Part shown: in pieces, positions 55,284 to 64,000 of the stretch
Position numbering within the stretch: the first letter of the stretch is position 1
Layout of the letters: the number at the start of each line of letters is the position of its first letter
The notes under the pieces: generated by a model
Databases searched by the model: none
What the model saw: only the letters and a program-made list of their open reading frames with translations
What the model was told of the DNA's origin: nothing
Source of the DNA: Natrinema thermotolerans DSM 11552
GTDB taxonomy: Archaea; Halobacteriota; Halobacteria; Halobacteriales; Natrialbaceae
DNA: 64,000 nucleotides
Direction of reading: 5' to 3'
Assembly: GCA_000337115.1 (NCBI GenBank)
Contig: AOIR01000050.1
Span: 46,062 to 110,061 of the forward strand
Made by a program: the position numbers and the translations under genes

Positions 55284-55964
55284 CTACGACCCGCGGACCC
55301 GCTCGAGGACCGCGAGCGTCCCGTCGGCGTGGACGGCGTCGAGGACCTCGTCGGCGGCCGCTTTCGCCAGTTCGTCGGCGTTGCCGACGGCGACGCTCCG
55401 GCCGACGGCCTCGAACGTCGAGACGTCGTTGACGGAGTCGCCGACCGCTACGCAGTCGGCGAGGTCGATCCCGACGCGGTCGGCGATCGTCTCGAGTCCC
55501 TCGCCTTTGTTCGGATCGGTGTCCTTGACGTGGTAGGCGTAGCCGGTGTCGATCACCTCGAGGCCGTGGTCGGCGGCGATCTCGCGCAGGGGCTCGAGCG
55601 GCTGTTCTAAACTGACCGCGATCTCGGTTTCGCGCCAGCGGTTGACAGTGTCTTCCTCGCCCCAGCCCAGGTCGTAGCCCGCCGCGCGGTACTCCTCGGC
55701 GACGGCCCGGGCGGCCTCGCGATCGGCGGTGAAGAAGACATCGTCGCCGGTGTAGACGACGCCGCCGTTCTCCGCGACGACGAGTTCCGGAATCCCGACG
55801 AAATGACAGAGGGCGACAGGGTAGGGAAACGCCTTCCCGGTGGCGATGACGACCGGGGCCTCCCACTCGCGGATCGGATCGAAGACGCGGGGGTCGATGC
55901 CCCACCCCTCCGGGCGGGTGAGCGTCCCGTCGATGTCCAGCACCAGCGGCGGATCGGCGGTCAT
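55284..55964 (-). CDS. pgp: Phosphoglycolate phosphatase (HAD superfamily, archaeal type)
   Basis: 226 aa. HAD motif I VLDIDGTLT, cap-side VIATGKAFPYP, lysine in HVKDTDPNKGEGLETI, motif IV VAVGDSVNDVSTFE. Matches the archaeal phosphoglycolate phosphatase (Cof-like). ATG at 55964; an in-frame ATG at 55973 is possible. Confidence 0.9.
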   Translation of the reverse strand: MTADPPLVLDIDGTLTRPEGWGIDPRVFDPIREWEAPVVIATGKAFPYPVALCHFVGIPELVVAENGGVVYTGDDVFFTADREAARAVAEEYRAAGYDLGWGEEDTVNRWRETEIAVSLEQPLEPLREIAADHGLEVIDTGYAYHVKDTDPNKGEGLETIADRVGIDLADCVAVGDSVNDVSTFEAVGRSVAVGNADELAKAAADEVLDAVHADGTLAVLERVRGS

Positions 55965-56100
55965 ACCGAGCAATGGGTAAGCCGGCCCCTAAAACGGTCG
56001 GATCGGAGGACGTAGTCGCCCCGACGGCGACTCGCGCCTCGTCGTCGCTGCTCGAGCGTAACTGAGATGCCGTTCGTCGAAAACGCGAAATTCTGGCCGC

Positions 56101-57177
56101 TCAGAGAGCGAGATAGCCCGCGTTGGGGAGCAACCCGGCCAGATAGAGGACACCGAGGACGAGCATGAACTCGGCGATAGCCATCGCCGGCGGGTCGACG
56201 TGTGTCCCGGAGTGGGAGTAGAACACGCGCTGGCTCACCTCGCCGAGCAGGCCGCTGATCGCGCCGAAGGCACCGGCGGCGAGCAACGCGACCAGTTCGC
56301 TGCCCATCGCGGGCATGGCGATCACCGCGCCCACGGCACCCAGCAGCGTGATGTGATGGGTGACCGGGATCTTCTCGACGCCGAGGTTGAGAAAGAGCAG
56401 GCTCATGGCTGAGATCGCGTAGCCCATGAAGATGCTCCCGGTCTCGAGCCAGATGTAGCCCCCGAGCAGCCCGCCGACGATCCCGATGGCGGTCACGCCG
56501 GACCACCGGTACTGGTGGGGGAGCCAGGGTTCGGTCGCCAGCCGGTCGGTTTCGGTGCCGCCGTCGGCGGCCATGCGCTTTTCCTCGCGCTCGAACGGCG
56601 ACATGTCGAGGACGCTCGAGCCGCCGACCTTGCCCACGATCGGGTACCCGAACGCGAGTCGGGCGAGGAAGGCCGTCGCGACGACCGATAGTGCGATGTT
56701 GTCCGTCGGGAAGCCGAGCCCGCCCATGACGCGCGTGATGAGCATCCCGACCGCGCCGAAGATAGCCCCGACCGCGAGGATGTCGGGCTTGGTGCCGAAC
56801 GCGTAGAGGATGTCTTTGCCGAAGTGGTAGTCCCAGTCGTCGGGTTCCATCTCGGGATACTTCCGTCCGGCGTAGGCCGTCGCGGCGACGCCGCCGGCGA
56901 AGGCGATGTGTGGGCCGGTGACCGCACCGAATCCGATGGTCCCGGTGATACCGGTCGCGATATCGCCCGCCCCGGCGACGCCGATTTCGCTTCCGATCTC
57001 GTCCTGAAGAATCGCGATCCCCTCGCCGAGGAAGACGACGAAGCCGGTGAAGACGAACGAGGGAAGGGCACCGAGGGCCGCGCCGAACGCGCCGCCGGCG
57101 AGGGCGGCGATGAGCAGGACGGCGAAGGCCTCGAGTTCCATGCCGACGATGGGGACGGTAACGAGCGGCTGCAACAT
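56101..57177 (-). CDS. Glycerol-locus membrane protein (GlpX/GlpF-annotated, DUF7973 type)
   Basis: 358 aa, eight to ten helices, with Gly-rich pores (ALAGGAFGAALGAL; GLLGGYIWLETG). It starts 2 bp after the glpK stop. Haloarchaeal homologues at this position have been called a putative glycerol facilitator. It has no MIP/aquaporin NPA motifs that I can see, so it is not a classical GlpF. Glycerol uptake is an inference from context. Confidence 0.8.
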   Translation of the reverse strand: MLQPLVTVPIVGMELEAFAVLLIAALAGGAFGAALGALPSFVFTGFVVFLGEGIAILQDEIGSEIGVAGAGDIATGITGTIGFGAVTGPHIAFAGGVAATAYAGRKYPEMEPDDWDYHFGKDILYAFGTKPDILAVGAIFGAVGMLITRVMGGLGFPTDNIALSVVATAFLARLAFGYPIVGKVGGSSVLDMSPFEREEKRMAADGGTETDRLATEPWLPHQYRWSGVTAIGIVGGLLGGYIWLETGSIFMGYAISAMSLLFLNLGVEKIPVTHHITLLGAVGAVIAMPAMGSELVALLAAGAFGAISGLLGEVSQRVFYSHSGTHVDPPAMAIAEFMLVLGVLYLAGLLPNAGYLAL

Positions 57178-57179
57178 CG

Positions 57180-58721
57180 TTACTCCTCCTCGTCACGCGC
57201 CCAGTCGCGCGATCGCTCGACGGCGTCGTTCCATCGTTCGTATCGTCGGTCCGCGCGGTCGGGATCCATCTCGGGCTCGAACTCGGCGTCGACCTGCCAG
57301 TTGCTCCGCAGTTCGTCGGGATCGTCCCAGTAGCCGACGGCGAGGCCGGCCGCGTAGGCCGAGCCCAGCGCCGTCGTCTCGTCGACGACGGGGCGGACGA
57401 TCTCCGAGCCGATGATATCGGACTGGAGTTGACAGAGGTAGTTGTTCTTGACCGCGCCGCCGTCGACCTTCAGCGATCGCATCTCGATGCCCGAGTCGGC
57501 CTCCATCGCCTCGGCGACGTCGCGAGTCTGGTAGGCGATCGACTCGAGCGTCGCGCGAACGACGTGTTCCTTCCGGGTGCCACGGGTCATCCCGACGATG
57601 GTGCCGCGGGCCCGTTGGTCCCAGTGGGGTGCGCCCAGTCCGGTAAAGGCGGGGACGACGTAGACGCCGTCAGTCGAGTCGACGCTGCGGGCCAGTTCCG
57701 CCGTCTCGGCGGGATCCTCGATCAGCGTCATGTCCTCGAGCCACTCGATGGCCGCGCCGGTGACGAAGATCGACCCCTCGAGCGCGTACTGGACCGGTTC
57801 GCCCGAGCGCTGGAACCCGATCGTCGTCAGCAGGCCGTGGTCGCTCTCGACGGCCTCGTCACCGGTGTTCATCAGGAAGAACGAGCCGGTTCCGTAGGTG
57901 TTCTTGGCGTCGCCGGCGTCGAAACAGGTCTGGCCGAACAGCGCGGCCTGCTGGTCGCCCAGTGCGCCCGCGACCGGCACCTCGGCCTCGAGGAACCCGT
58001 CAGGGTCGGTCGTGCCGTACGTGTCGTCGTCGCTGGAGGGCCGGACCTCGGGCAACATCGCCTCGGGGATCGAGAACTCCTCGAGGAGGTCGTCGTCCCA
58101 TTCGAGGTCGTGGATGTCGTACAACATCGTCCGCGAGGCGTTCGTGACCTCGGTGACGTGGTTCCCGGTCAGGTTGTAGATCAGCCACGTGTCGATCGTC
58201 CCGAACAACACGTCGCCTTTCTCCGCGCGGTCGCGGATGTCCTCGGGCCGGGCGCGCTCGAGTTTGATCGGATCGGCGTTATCGAGCAGCCACTCGGCCT
58301 TCGTCGCCGAGAAGTAGGCGTCGGCCTCGAGGCCGGTCTTCTCGCGGATCGCCTCGACTTTCCCCTCCTCCTCGAGGGCCTCGACGCGATCGGTGGTTCG
58401 GCGGTCCTGCCAGACGATGGCGTTGTGGACCGGTTTCCCGCTGTCGGCGTCCCAGAGGACCGTCGTCTCCCGCTGGTTGGTCACGCCGATGGCCGTGAGC
58501 TGGGACGGGGCGATCCCCGCCTGTCCGAGCGCTTGCTGGATCACGGCTTTGGTGTTCTCCCAGATCTCCATCGGGTCGTGTTCGACCCAGCCGGGCTCGG
58601 GGTAGATCTGTTCGTGTGTCTCGTAGGCGTTCGCGACGACCTGACCCTCGTGATCGAACACGATAAACCGGGTCCCGGTCGTTCCCTGGTCGACCGCTCC
58701 GACGTACGTTGTGTCTGTCAC
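57180..58721 (-). CDS. glpK: Glycerol kinase
   Basis: 513 aa. Phosphorylates glycerol from algal osmolyte. FGGY family: AVDQGTTGTRFIVFD, TNQRETTVLWD, AIVWQDRRT, GALGDQQAALFGQ, and MRSLKVDGGAVKNNYL. GTG start at 58721. TATA at about 58797-58804 gives a leader of about 50 bases with the inverted repeat over the start site. Divergent from glpA. Confidence 0.97.
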   Translation of the reverse strand: MTDTTYVGAVDQGTTGTRFIVFDHEGQVVANAYETHEQIYPEPGWVEHDPMEIWENTKAVIQQALGQAGIAPSQLTAIGVTNQRETTVLWDADSGKPVHNAIVWQDRRTTDRVEALEEEGKVEAIREKTGLEADAYFSATKAEWLLDNADPIKLERARPEDIRDRAEKGDVLFGTIDTWLIYNLTGNHVTEVTNASRTMLYDIHDLEWDDDLLEEFSIPEAMLPEVRPSSDDDTYGTTDPDGFLEAEVPVAGALGDQQAALFGQTCFDAGDAKNTYGTGSFFLMNTGDEAVESDHGLLTTIGFQRSGEPVQYALEGSIFVTGAAIEWLEDMTLIEDPAETAELARSVDSTDGVYVVPAFTGLGAPHWDQRARGTIVGMTRGTRKEHVVRATLESIAYQTRDVAEAMEADSGIEMRSLKVDGGAVKNNYLCQLQSDIIGSEIVRPVVDETTALGSAYAAGLAVGYWDDPDELRSNWQVDAEFEPEMDPDRADRRYERWNDAVERSRDWARDEEE

Positions 58722-58750
58722 TGGTAGTCACCTCGTACCGCCACGCGATT

Positions 58751-58783
58751 CGTTTACTGCCGGTCGCGTGATACCAGTAAACG
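58751..58783. promoter_or_regulatory. Inverted repeat over the glpK start site
   Basis: CGTTTACTG (58751-58759) and CAGTAAACG (58775-58783), perfect 9-bp arms with 15 bp between. The TTATAAAT box at 58797-58804 places glpK transcription start near 58772-58775, inside the repeat, so a bound protein would block glpK. GlpR- or TrmB-type control is a candidate. Confidence 0.65.
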
Positions 58784-58919
58784 ACACCGACGATCGTTAT
58801 AAATGTTACCAACGATTTCACGAACGATGGGGAATAGGTGGATCAAGACAGTAAGTTCGCCGCCAAATCGCCGTCAGTGACGGTGTGGGAAAAGTGAGTT
58901 ACGAGTGTTAGCTCGGCGG

Positions 58920-58961
58920 CGATAAAATAAAGAGTGGGGTGACCGTAGGTCCGGTGAACGA
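58920..58961 (+). promoter_or_regulatory. glpABC promoter
   Basis: GATAAAATAAAG (about 58921-58932) lies about 30 bp before the ATG at 58962, an AT-rich box A giving a leader of only a few bases. Confidence 0.55.
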
Positions 58962-60656
58962 ATGGCACGGGACACCGAGGTCCTCGTCCTCGGCGGCGGC
59001 TCGACCGGCTGTGGGATCGCCCGCGATCTGGCGACCCGCGGTCTCGAGGTCACGCTCGTCGAACGAGGGACCCTCACGGACGGAACCACCGGTCGGATGC
59101 ACGGCCTGTTACACAGCGGCGGCCGCTATGCCGTCTCCGATCAGGCCAGCGCGACCGAATGTATCGAGGAGAACGAAACGCTCCGGGAGATCGCCGGGCA
59201 CTGCGTCGAGGAGACCGGCGGTCTGTTCGTACAGCGGCCCGAGGACTCGGACGACTACTTCCGGGAGAAACTCGAGGGCTGTCGCGACTGCGGCATTCCG
59301 GCACGGGTCCTCTCGGGGCGGGAGGCCCGCGAGATCGAGCCGTACCTCGCCGAGGACGTCGAACGGGCGATCGAGGTGCCCGACGGCGCGGTCGACCCGT
59401 TCCGGCTCTGTGTCGCAAACGCGATCGACGCCGAGGCCCACGGCGCGCGGATCGAGACCCACGCCGAGGTGATCGACCTCCTGCGCGAGGGCGACGACGT
59501 CTACGGCGTCGAGGTCCGCCACGGTGCCGGACCCGGCAAGCGGAGCGACGCCGCGGCCGGGACCACCGAGGAGATCACCGCCGAGTACGTCGTCAACGCG
59601 ACCGGCGCGTGGGCGGGCCAGATCGGCGCGATGGCCGACCTCGAGATCGAGGTCCGTCCGTCCAAGGGCGTCATGACGATCATGAACGTCCGGCAGGTCG
59701 ACACCGTCATCAACCGCTGTCGGCCGAAGGGTGACGCCGACATCATCGTCCCCCACGAGACGACCGCGATCCTGGGGACGACCGACGAGGAAGTCGCGGA
59801 TCCGGACGACTACCCCGAGGAACAGTGGGAGGTCGAAGCGATGATCGACACGCTTTCCGAACTGGTGCCGATCCTCGCCGAATCGCGGACCATCCGCTCG
59901 TTCTGGGGCGTGCGCCCGCTCTACGAGCCGCCGGGAACCGGCACGCAGGATCCGACCGACATCACGCGGGACTTCTTCCTGCTCGATCACGCCGATCGCG
60001 ACGGCGTCGCCGGTATGTCAAGCATCGTCGGCGGCAAGTTCACCACCTACCGGGCGATGGCCGAGGAGATCGCCGACCACGTCTGTGCGAAACTGGGCGT
60101 CACGGCCTCGTGTTCGACCGCCGACGAACCCCTGCCCGGCAGCGAGAACCTCGCACGGCTCGAGGCGGGGATGGACGACTTCGGGCTGCGCTCGCCGGTG
60201 GCCCGCCGGAGCAAGCAACGGCTGGGGAGCCGGGCGAGCGAGGTCCTCGCAACCGACGAGCCGAACCCGGTGATCTGCCAGTGCGAGGGCGTGACCCGCG
60301 CGGAGGTCCGCGACGCGATCGAGGGATCGGGGGCAGACCTGAACGCGGTCCGCATTCGGACGCGGGCCTCGATGGGGAACTGCCAGGGCGGGTTCTGCTG
60401 TCAGAACATGGCCCACGAACTCCACCCCGAGTACGACGAGGCGACGGTCCGGGCGGCGCTCGACGAACTCGTCGCCGAGCGCTGGAAAGGACAACGTCAC
60501 GCCCTGTGGGGCGAACAGCTCTCGCAGGCGATGCTCAACTACGCCCTGCACGCGACGACGATGAACCGCGATCGCGACCCCGCGAGCGCGAGCGGGGACG
60601 TCGAGTTCGCGGCGTTCGACGACGGCGTGGCTCGAGAAGCCCGGGGGGACGACTGA
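58962..60656 (+). CDS. glpA: Anaerobic-type glycerol-3-phosphate dehydrogenase subunit A
   Basis: 564 aa. FAD-binding [17 protein letters not shown], the Glp[20 protein letters not shown] segment, the dehydrogenase core to about 390, and a C-terminal BFD-like 2Fe-2S domain ([16 protein letters not shown] ... [10 protein letters not shown]). Oxidises glycerol-3-P to DHAP. Its TGA touches the glpB ATG. Confidence 0.97.
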   Translation: MARDTEVLVLGGGSTGCGIARDLATRGLEVTLVERGTLTDGTTGRMHGLLHSGGRYAVSDQASATECIEENETLREIAGHCVEETGGLFVQRPEDSDDYFREKLEGCRDCGIPARVLSGREAREIEPYLAEDVERAIEVPDGAVDPFRLCVANAIDAEAHGARIETHAEVIDLLREGDDVYGVEVRHGAGPGKRSDAAAGTTEEITAEYVVNATGAWAGQIGAMADLEIEVRPSKGVMTIMNVRQVDTVINRCRPKGDADIIVPHETTAILGTTDEEVADPDDYPEEQWEVEAMIDTLSELVPILAESRTIRSFWGVRPLYEPPGTGTQDPTDITRDFFLLDHADRDGVAGMSSIVGGKFTTYRAMAEEIADHVCAKLGVTASCSTADEPLPGSENLARLEAGMDDFGLRSPVARRSKQRLGSRASEVLATDEPNPVICQCEGVTRAEVRDAIEGSGADLNAVRIRTRASMGNCQGGFCCQNMAHELHPEYDEATVRAALDELVAERWKGQRHALWGEQLSQAMLNYALHATTMNRDRDPASASGDVEFAAFDDGVAREARGDD

Positions 60657-61961
60657 ATGGCTATCGAGGACGACGTCCTCGTCGTCGGCGGCGGGCTGGC
60701 CGGTGCGACCGCCGCGCTGGCCGCGGCCGAGCGGGACGTCCGGGTTCGGCTCGTCTCCCACAAGGAGAGTACGCTCCGCCACGCCAGCGGCCTGATCGAC
60801 GTGCTGGGCTATACGCCGGCGGGCGAGGGCCCGCTCGCGGACCCGTTTCCGGCCCTCGCGGACCTCCCCGAGGGCCACCCCTACGAGCGAGTCGGGGCCG
60901 AGGCGGTCCGCGACGCCCTCGCCTTCTTCGACGAGATCGCAGGCGAGGCCTACGCGGGCGCACACACCGACGCGAACGCGCTCGTACCGACCCACGGTGG
61001 CACCGTCAAGCCGACCGCGCGGTACCCGACCGCGACCGCCGCCGGGCTGGCGAGCGACGACCGCGACGCCCTGCTCGTCGGCTTCGCGACGCTGCCGGAC
61101 TTCGAGGCCCCGCTGGCGGCGGCCCATCTCGAGGCTGCCGGGGTCCCCTTCGACGCCCGCGGGGTCACGGTCCGCTTTCCCGGTATCGAGCGCGACGACG
61201 CGAAAGTCACGCGCTATGCCCACCTGCTCGACCGCGACGAACCCGTCGAGACGGCGGCCGGCGAGTCCACCGCGCGTGCGGCGCTGGCCGAGACGGTTCG
61301 CTCCCGCCTCGAGGGCGAGTCCCGCGTCGGGTTCCCGGCGATCCTCGGCGACGACAGCGCCGACGCGGTCAGAGCCGATCTCGCCGACCGGCTCGGCGTC
61401 GACGTCTTCGAGGTCCCGATGGGACCGCCGAGCCTCCCCGGGCTGCGCCTCGAGGACCTGCTGTTCGACGCGCTCTCCGACGCGGGCGTCCGCGTGACGA
61501 CGGGGGTCCCGGTCGTCGACTACGAGACCGGGGCCGACGGCGCGGGCTCGAGCGGCCCCGAACGGATCGACCGCGTCACCGTCGACCGCAACGGGAGCGA
61601 GATCCCCCACACCGCCGACCAGTACATTCTCGCGACCGGCGGGCTCGTGGGGAAAGGCGTGCAGTCCGACCGCGAGCGCGTCTCGGAACCGGTCTTCGAC
61701 TGTCACGTCCCCCACCCCGCCGACCGCTACGACTGGTTCGTCGACGACGTCTTCGGCGACCAGCCCTACGCCCGCTTCGGCCTGCCGGTCGACCGCGACC
61801 TTCGCCCGCTCGATGCCGACGACGCCCTCGAGTTCGCGAACCTGCGCGCGGCCGGCGCGGTCCTGGGCGGCTACGACTTCGCGGCCGAGAAGTCCGGCAG
61901 CGGCGTCTCGCTTGCGACGGGCTACGTCGCGGGTCGGCGCGCCGCGGAGGGGTGTCGATGA
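60657..61961 (+). CDS. glpB: Glycerol-3-phosphate dehydrogenase subunit B
   Basis: 434 aa. FAD fold VLVVGGGLAGATAALAAAE and the flavin-binding end ILATGGLVGKG ... SGVSLATGYVAGRRAA. Subunit of the GlpABC membrane complex that passes electrons from GlpA to GlpC. Ends in a TGA that shares ATGA with a mini-ORF leading to glpC. Confidence 0.95.
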   Translation: MAIEDDVLVVGGGLAGATAALAAAERDVRVRLVSHKESTLRHASGLIDVLGYTPAGEGPLADPFPALADLPEGHPYERVGAEAVRDALAFFDEIAGEAYAGAHTDANALVPTHGGTVKPTARYPTATAAGLASDDRDALLVGFATLPDFEAPLAAAHLEAAGVPFDARGVTVRFPGIERDDAKVTRYAHLLDRDEPVETAAGESTARAALAETVRSRLEGESRVGFPAILGDDSADAVRADLADRLGVDVFEVPMGPPSLPGLRLEDLLFDALSDAGVRVTTGVPVVDYETGADGAGSSGPERIDRVTVDRNGSEIPHTADQYILATGGLVGKGVQSDRERVSEPVFDCHVPHPADRYDWFVDDVFGDQPYARFGLPVDRDLRPLDADDALEFANLRAAGAVLGGYDFAAEKSGSGVSLATGYVAGRRAAEGCR

Positions 61962-62005
61962 ACGAGACGACGGATTTCGGACGACTGATTCAGGTGATCC
62001 AATGA
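61958..62005 (+). CDS. Possible 15-codon mini-ORF bridging glpB and glpC
   Basis: Starts at ATG 61958 inside the glpB stop (ATGA), encodes MNETTDFGRLIQVIQ, and its TGA (62003-62005) overlaps the glpC ATG (62002) as ATGA. Both junctions are 4-base overlaps, the usual mark of coupled translation. Too short to judge as a protein. Confidence 0.45.
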   Translation: MNETTDFGRLIQVIQ

Positions 62006-63342
62006 GCGACGCAGATCGACCGACCGACGACAGTGGCGACGAGTTCGAACCGATCGAGGTCTTTCCGGAGGCCGGAGAGACCGACCTTCGACCGGGGGCC
62101 GACGACTGCTACAAGTGTTCGACCTGCGATACCGAGTGTCCGGTCGCCGAGGTCGACGACGAGTTCCCCGGTCCGAAGTTCCAGGGGCCCGAGCAGTGGC
62201 GGCTCAAACGACAGGACGATCACGACATCGACGAGTCGGTGATGAAGTGTTCGAACTGCATGCGGTGTGACAGCGCCTGTCCATCGGACGTGCCGCTCTC
62301 GCAGATGCACAACACCGCCCGCGCCGAGTACGTCGAGGAGAACATGAGCAAACTCTCCCGGGAGTACTGGCGCAACCGGATGCTCGCGAACTACCGCCGG
62401 CTCGCCCCCCTCGGGGCCATGTTCCCCCGGACGGCGAACTTCGTGACCGGGCTCTCTGCGACCCAGTGGCTCGGCGAGAAACTGTTCGGGATCGCCGGCG
62501 AGCGGGAGTTCCCCGAGTTCGCGACCGAGACCTTCCGCGAGTGGTGGACCGCACGGGGCGGCGCACAGGTCGAGAACCCCGACAAGCGTATCGCGTACTT
62601 CCACGGCTGTTACTCGAACTACAACACACCCGAGGTCGCGAAGGCGCTCGTCCGCGTCTACGAACACTTCGGCTACGAGATCATGGTCCCCGACCAGGAC
62701 TGTTCGGGAACGCCGATGTTCGCCAACGGCATGCTCGAGGACGCCCGTCGCGCCGCCGAAACGAACGTCCGGGAACTCGCCGCGGCCATCGAAGACGGGG
62801 CCGATATCGTCGCCTCCTGTAGCTCGTGTTCGATGTCGCTGCGCCAGGAGTACCCCGAACTGTTCGATTTCGAGGACACCGAGGCCGTCGCCGAGAACAC
62901 CTGGGATGCCGTCGAATACCTGCGGGTCCACGAGGACCTCGAGGCCGAACTCGAGGGAACGTCGGTCGGCGAGGAGTTCGACGACTTCGCCTACCACGCA
63001 CCGTGTCACGCCCGCAATCAGGGGCTCGACGGCCAGACGGTCGAACTGCTCGCCGCCATCGACGGCGTCGAGGCCCACGACGTCGGCGACTCCTGTTCGG
63101 GCATCTCCGGCACCTACGGCTGGAAGGAAGAGAACTACGAAACCTCCATGGAGATCGGCGCGGAGATGTTCGACCACATGGACGAGGCCGACGCGGAAGC
63201 AGGGTTGACGGAGTGTCCGACCTGCTCGATGCAGATGGAACACGGCACCGGCTACGAGATCACCCACACCCTCGAGGTGCTGGCGGCGGCGCTCGTCGGG
63301 GACGGGACGGGCACGAACGCGACGGGGGCACGCGCGGAGTAA
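62002..63342 (+). CDS. glpC: Glycerol-3-phosphate dehydrogenase subunit C
   Basis: 446 aa. Two 4Fe-4S clusters (CYKCSTCDTECP and CSNCMRCDSACP), then two cysteine-rich CCG domains (FHGCYSN ... CSSCSMSL; YHAPCHARN ... CPTCSMQM). Passes electrons to the quinone pool. The acidic N-terminal 20 residues are halophilic. Its TAA shares a base with the next ATG. Confidence 0.96.
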   Translation: MSDADRPTDDSGDEFEPIEVFPEAGETDLRPGADDCYKCSTCDTECPVAEVDDEFPGPKFQGPEQWRLKRQDDHDIDESVMKCSNCMRCDSACPSDVPLSQMHNTARAEYVEENMSKLSREYWRNRMLANYRRLAPLGAMFPRTANFVTGLSATQWLGEKLFGIAGEREFPEFATETFREWWTARGGAQVENPDKRIAYFHGCYSNYNTPEVAKALVRVYEHFGYEIMVPDQDCSGTPMFANGMLEDARRAAETNVRELAAAIEDGADIVASCSSCSMSLRQEYPELFDFEDTEAVAENTWDAVEYLRVHEDLEAELEGTSVGEEFDDFAYHAPCHARNQGLDGQTVELLAAIDGVEAHDVGDSCSGISGTYGWKEENYETSMEIGAEMFDHMDEADAEAGLTECPTCSMQMEHGTGYEITHTLEVLAAALVGDGTGTNATGARAE

Positions 63343-63965
63343 TGGACCTGCAGGAACGGATCGCCAGACGGCGGTCGGCCCGGGAGGGGAGACGGCTCGT
63401 CGTCGACCGTAACACGCTCAGCCCGGTCGTCCACCGGCCGGAGCCGATCGGCCGGGGCCCGGTCCTCGAGCAGTTGCTGGACGCCCTCGAGCCGGTCTTC
63501 GACGGCGAGTTGCCGCCCCCGGTCGCCGTCGTCGGGCCGCCCGGCTCCGGGACGTCGGCGATTACGACGGCGCTGTTCGACGCCATGAACGAGGGGTTCG
63601 GCGGCTCGAGCCGGGCGATCGAGACGACGACTCGGGGTGGCACCACCGGCCCGGCGACCTGGTTCGTCACCGTCGACGGCCGCCGGGTCGGGAGCCCCTT
63701 CGCGTTCTATCGCGCGGTGCTGTCCGGGCTCTCGAGCGAGCGGGTCCCCGAGAGCGGCGTCGGGACCGACGACCTGCGTGACCGGCTTCGCGAGCGGCTG
63801 ACTCGCGGCGATCGGCGCGCGGTCGTCGCAGTCGACCACCACGATGAGTCCGAGGCCCTCGGCCCGGATCGAGCCCGCGAACTGCTTGCGCCCGTCACAG
63901 AGCGAGTCACCGTCGTCGCCGTCGGGGCGTCCGAACCGGCCGGCCACGAGGGAGCGACCGTCACC
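63342..63965 (+). CDS. Cdc6/Orc1-like AAA ATPase with degenerate Walker A, 3' cut by contig end
   Basis: 208 codons are readable before adapter sequence. Layout follows Orc1/Cdc6: basic start, HRPEPIGRGPVLEQLLDALEPV, nucleotide loop VGPPGSGTSAITTALF and Walker B-like RRAVVAVDHHDE. The Walker A has Thr where the invariant Lys should be (GSGTS, not GxGKS), so ATP binding is doubtful. It starts at the last base of the glpC stop and so belongs to the glp operon. Confidence 0.8.
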
Positions 63966-64000
63966 CTGTCTCTTATACACATCTCTGAGCGGGCTGGCAA
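63966..64000. other. Sequencing adapter residue (transposase end plus 454-type primer)
   Basis: The first 19 bases (CTGTCTCTTATACACATCT) are the Tn5 mosaic end used in Nextera libraries. The following CTGAGCGGGCTGGCAA is the reverse complement of the start of the 454 B primer (TTGCCAGCCCGCTCAG). This is assembly contamination at a contig end, not genome. Confidence 0.95.

Noticed and set aside
63966..64000. Coding continuation of the Cdc6-like gene
   Set aside because: These bases are adapter; the apparent residues LSLIHISERAG are artificial.
1..64000. tRNA or rRNA genes
   Set aside because: I saw no cloverleaf or rRNA-like stretch in the intergenic regions; a tRNA scan would settle it.
1..64000. 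Insertion sequences or transposases
   Set aside because: No transposase-like protein and no paired terminal repeats with target duplications were recognised.

Overview
The window is chromosomal DNA from an extreme halophile (Halobacteria, probably the Natrialbales/Natrinema-Haloterrigena side). The signs are high GC, very acidic proteins, heavy use of CTCGAG, archaeal TATA boxes about 27 bp before start codons (many leaderless genes), archaeal-only genes (Pth2, Trm1, Twy1, L40e, Orc1/Cdc6, CTP-type riboflavin kinase) and a halorhodopsin. Core housekeeping genes (L40e, hisH, trm1, twy1) argue for the main chromosome. The last 35 bases (63966-64000) are not genomic: they match a transposase end plus a 454-type adapter, so the true sequence stops at 63965.

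Layout. 1-15.8 kb: 3' part of a PAS/GAF/HTH-10 regulator, glutamate dehydrogenase, a phosphoribosyltransferase, a stand-alone NAD(P)H-hydrate dehydratase-like protein, a methyltransferase, a class V aminotransferase, a CstA-type transporter, small proteins, a CobW GTPase divergent from a coupled 98-aa/ArsA pair, and an OBG-type GTPase. 16-30 kb: a Tat-secreted repeat protein, a membrane spermidine-synthase-like protein, a hidden 42-aa gene with a perfect Shine-Dalgarno, a regulator divergent from a DMT exporter with a leader ORF, Pth2, dCTP deaminase, a hydrolase, a YihY/BrkB protein, Trm1 and a SWIM protein.

30.3-33.4 kb: an orc1/cdc6 gene followed by about 950 bp with no gene, holding at least eight copies of a 22-bp element carrying a C/G string, a block of 22-nt tandem iterons and an AT-rich stretch. 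This looks like a replication origin whose recognition box differs from the usual haloarchaeal ORB. It ends beside hisH, next to a degenerate copy of the hisH 3' end.

33.5-49.2 kb: UDG, DUF99, DUF5786, an MBL hydrolase, halorhodopsin, L40e, Tsr3, a peroxiredoxin, SpoIIM-like, MFS and DUF502 membrane proteins, a branched-chain aminotransferase, then a three-gene unit (DUF4242-like, cupin, Tat-secreted His-rich protein) behind a repeated TTCACTAG palindrome and downstream of an HTH/zinc-ribbon regulator.

49.4-64 kb: ribB with the riboflavin kinase/regulator, a DICT-domain protein, Twy1, small membrane proteins, phosphoglycolate phosphatase, and the glycerol locus: glpK with a membrane protein on one strand and glpABC on the other, sharing an intergenic region with a 9-bp inverted repeat over the predicted glpK start site. 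A 15-codon mini-ORF bridges glpB and glpC. The operon continues into a Cdc6-like ATPase with a degenerate Walker A, cut by the contig end.
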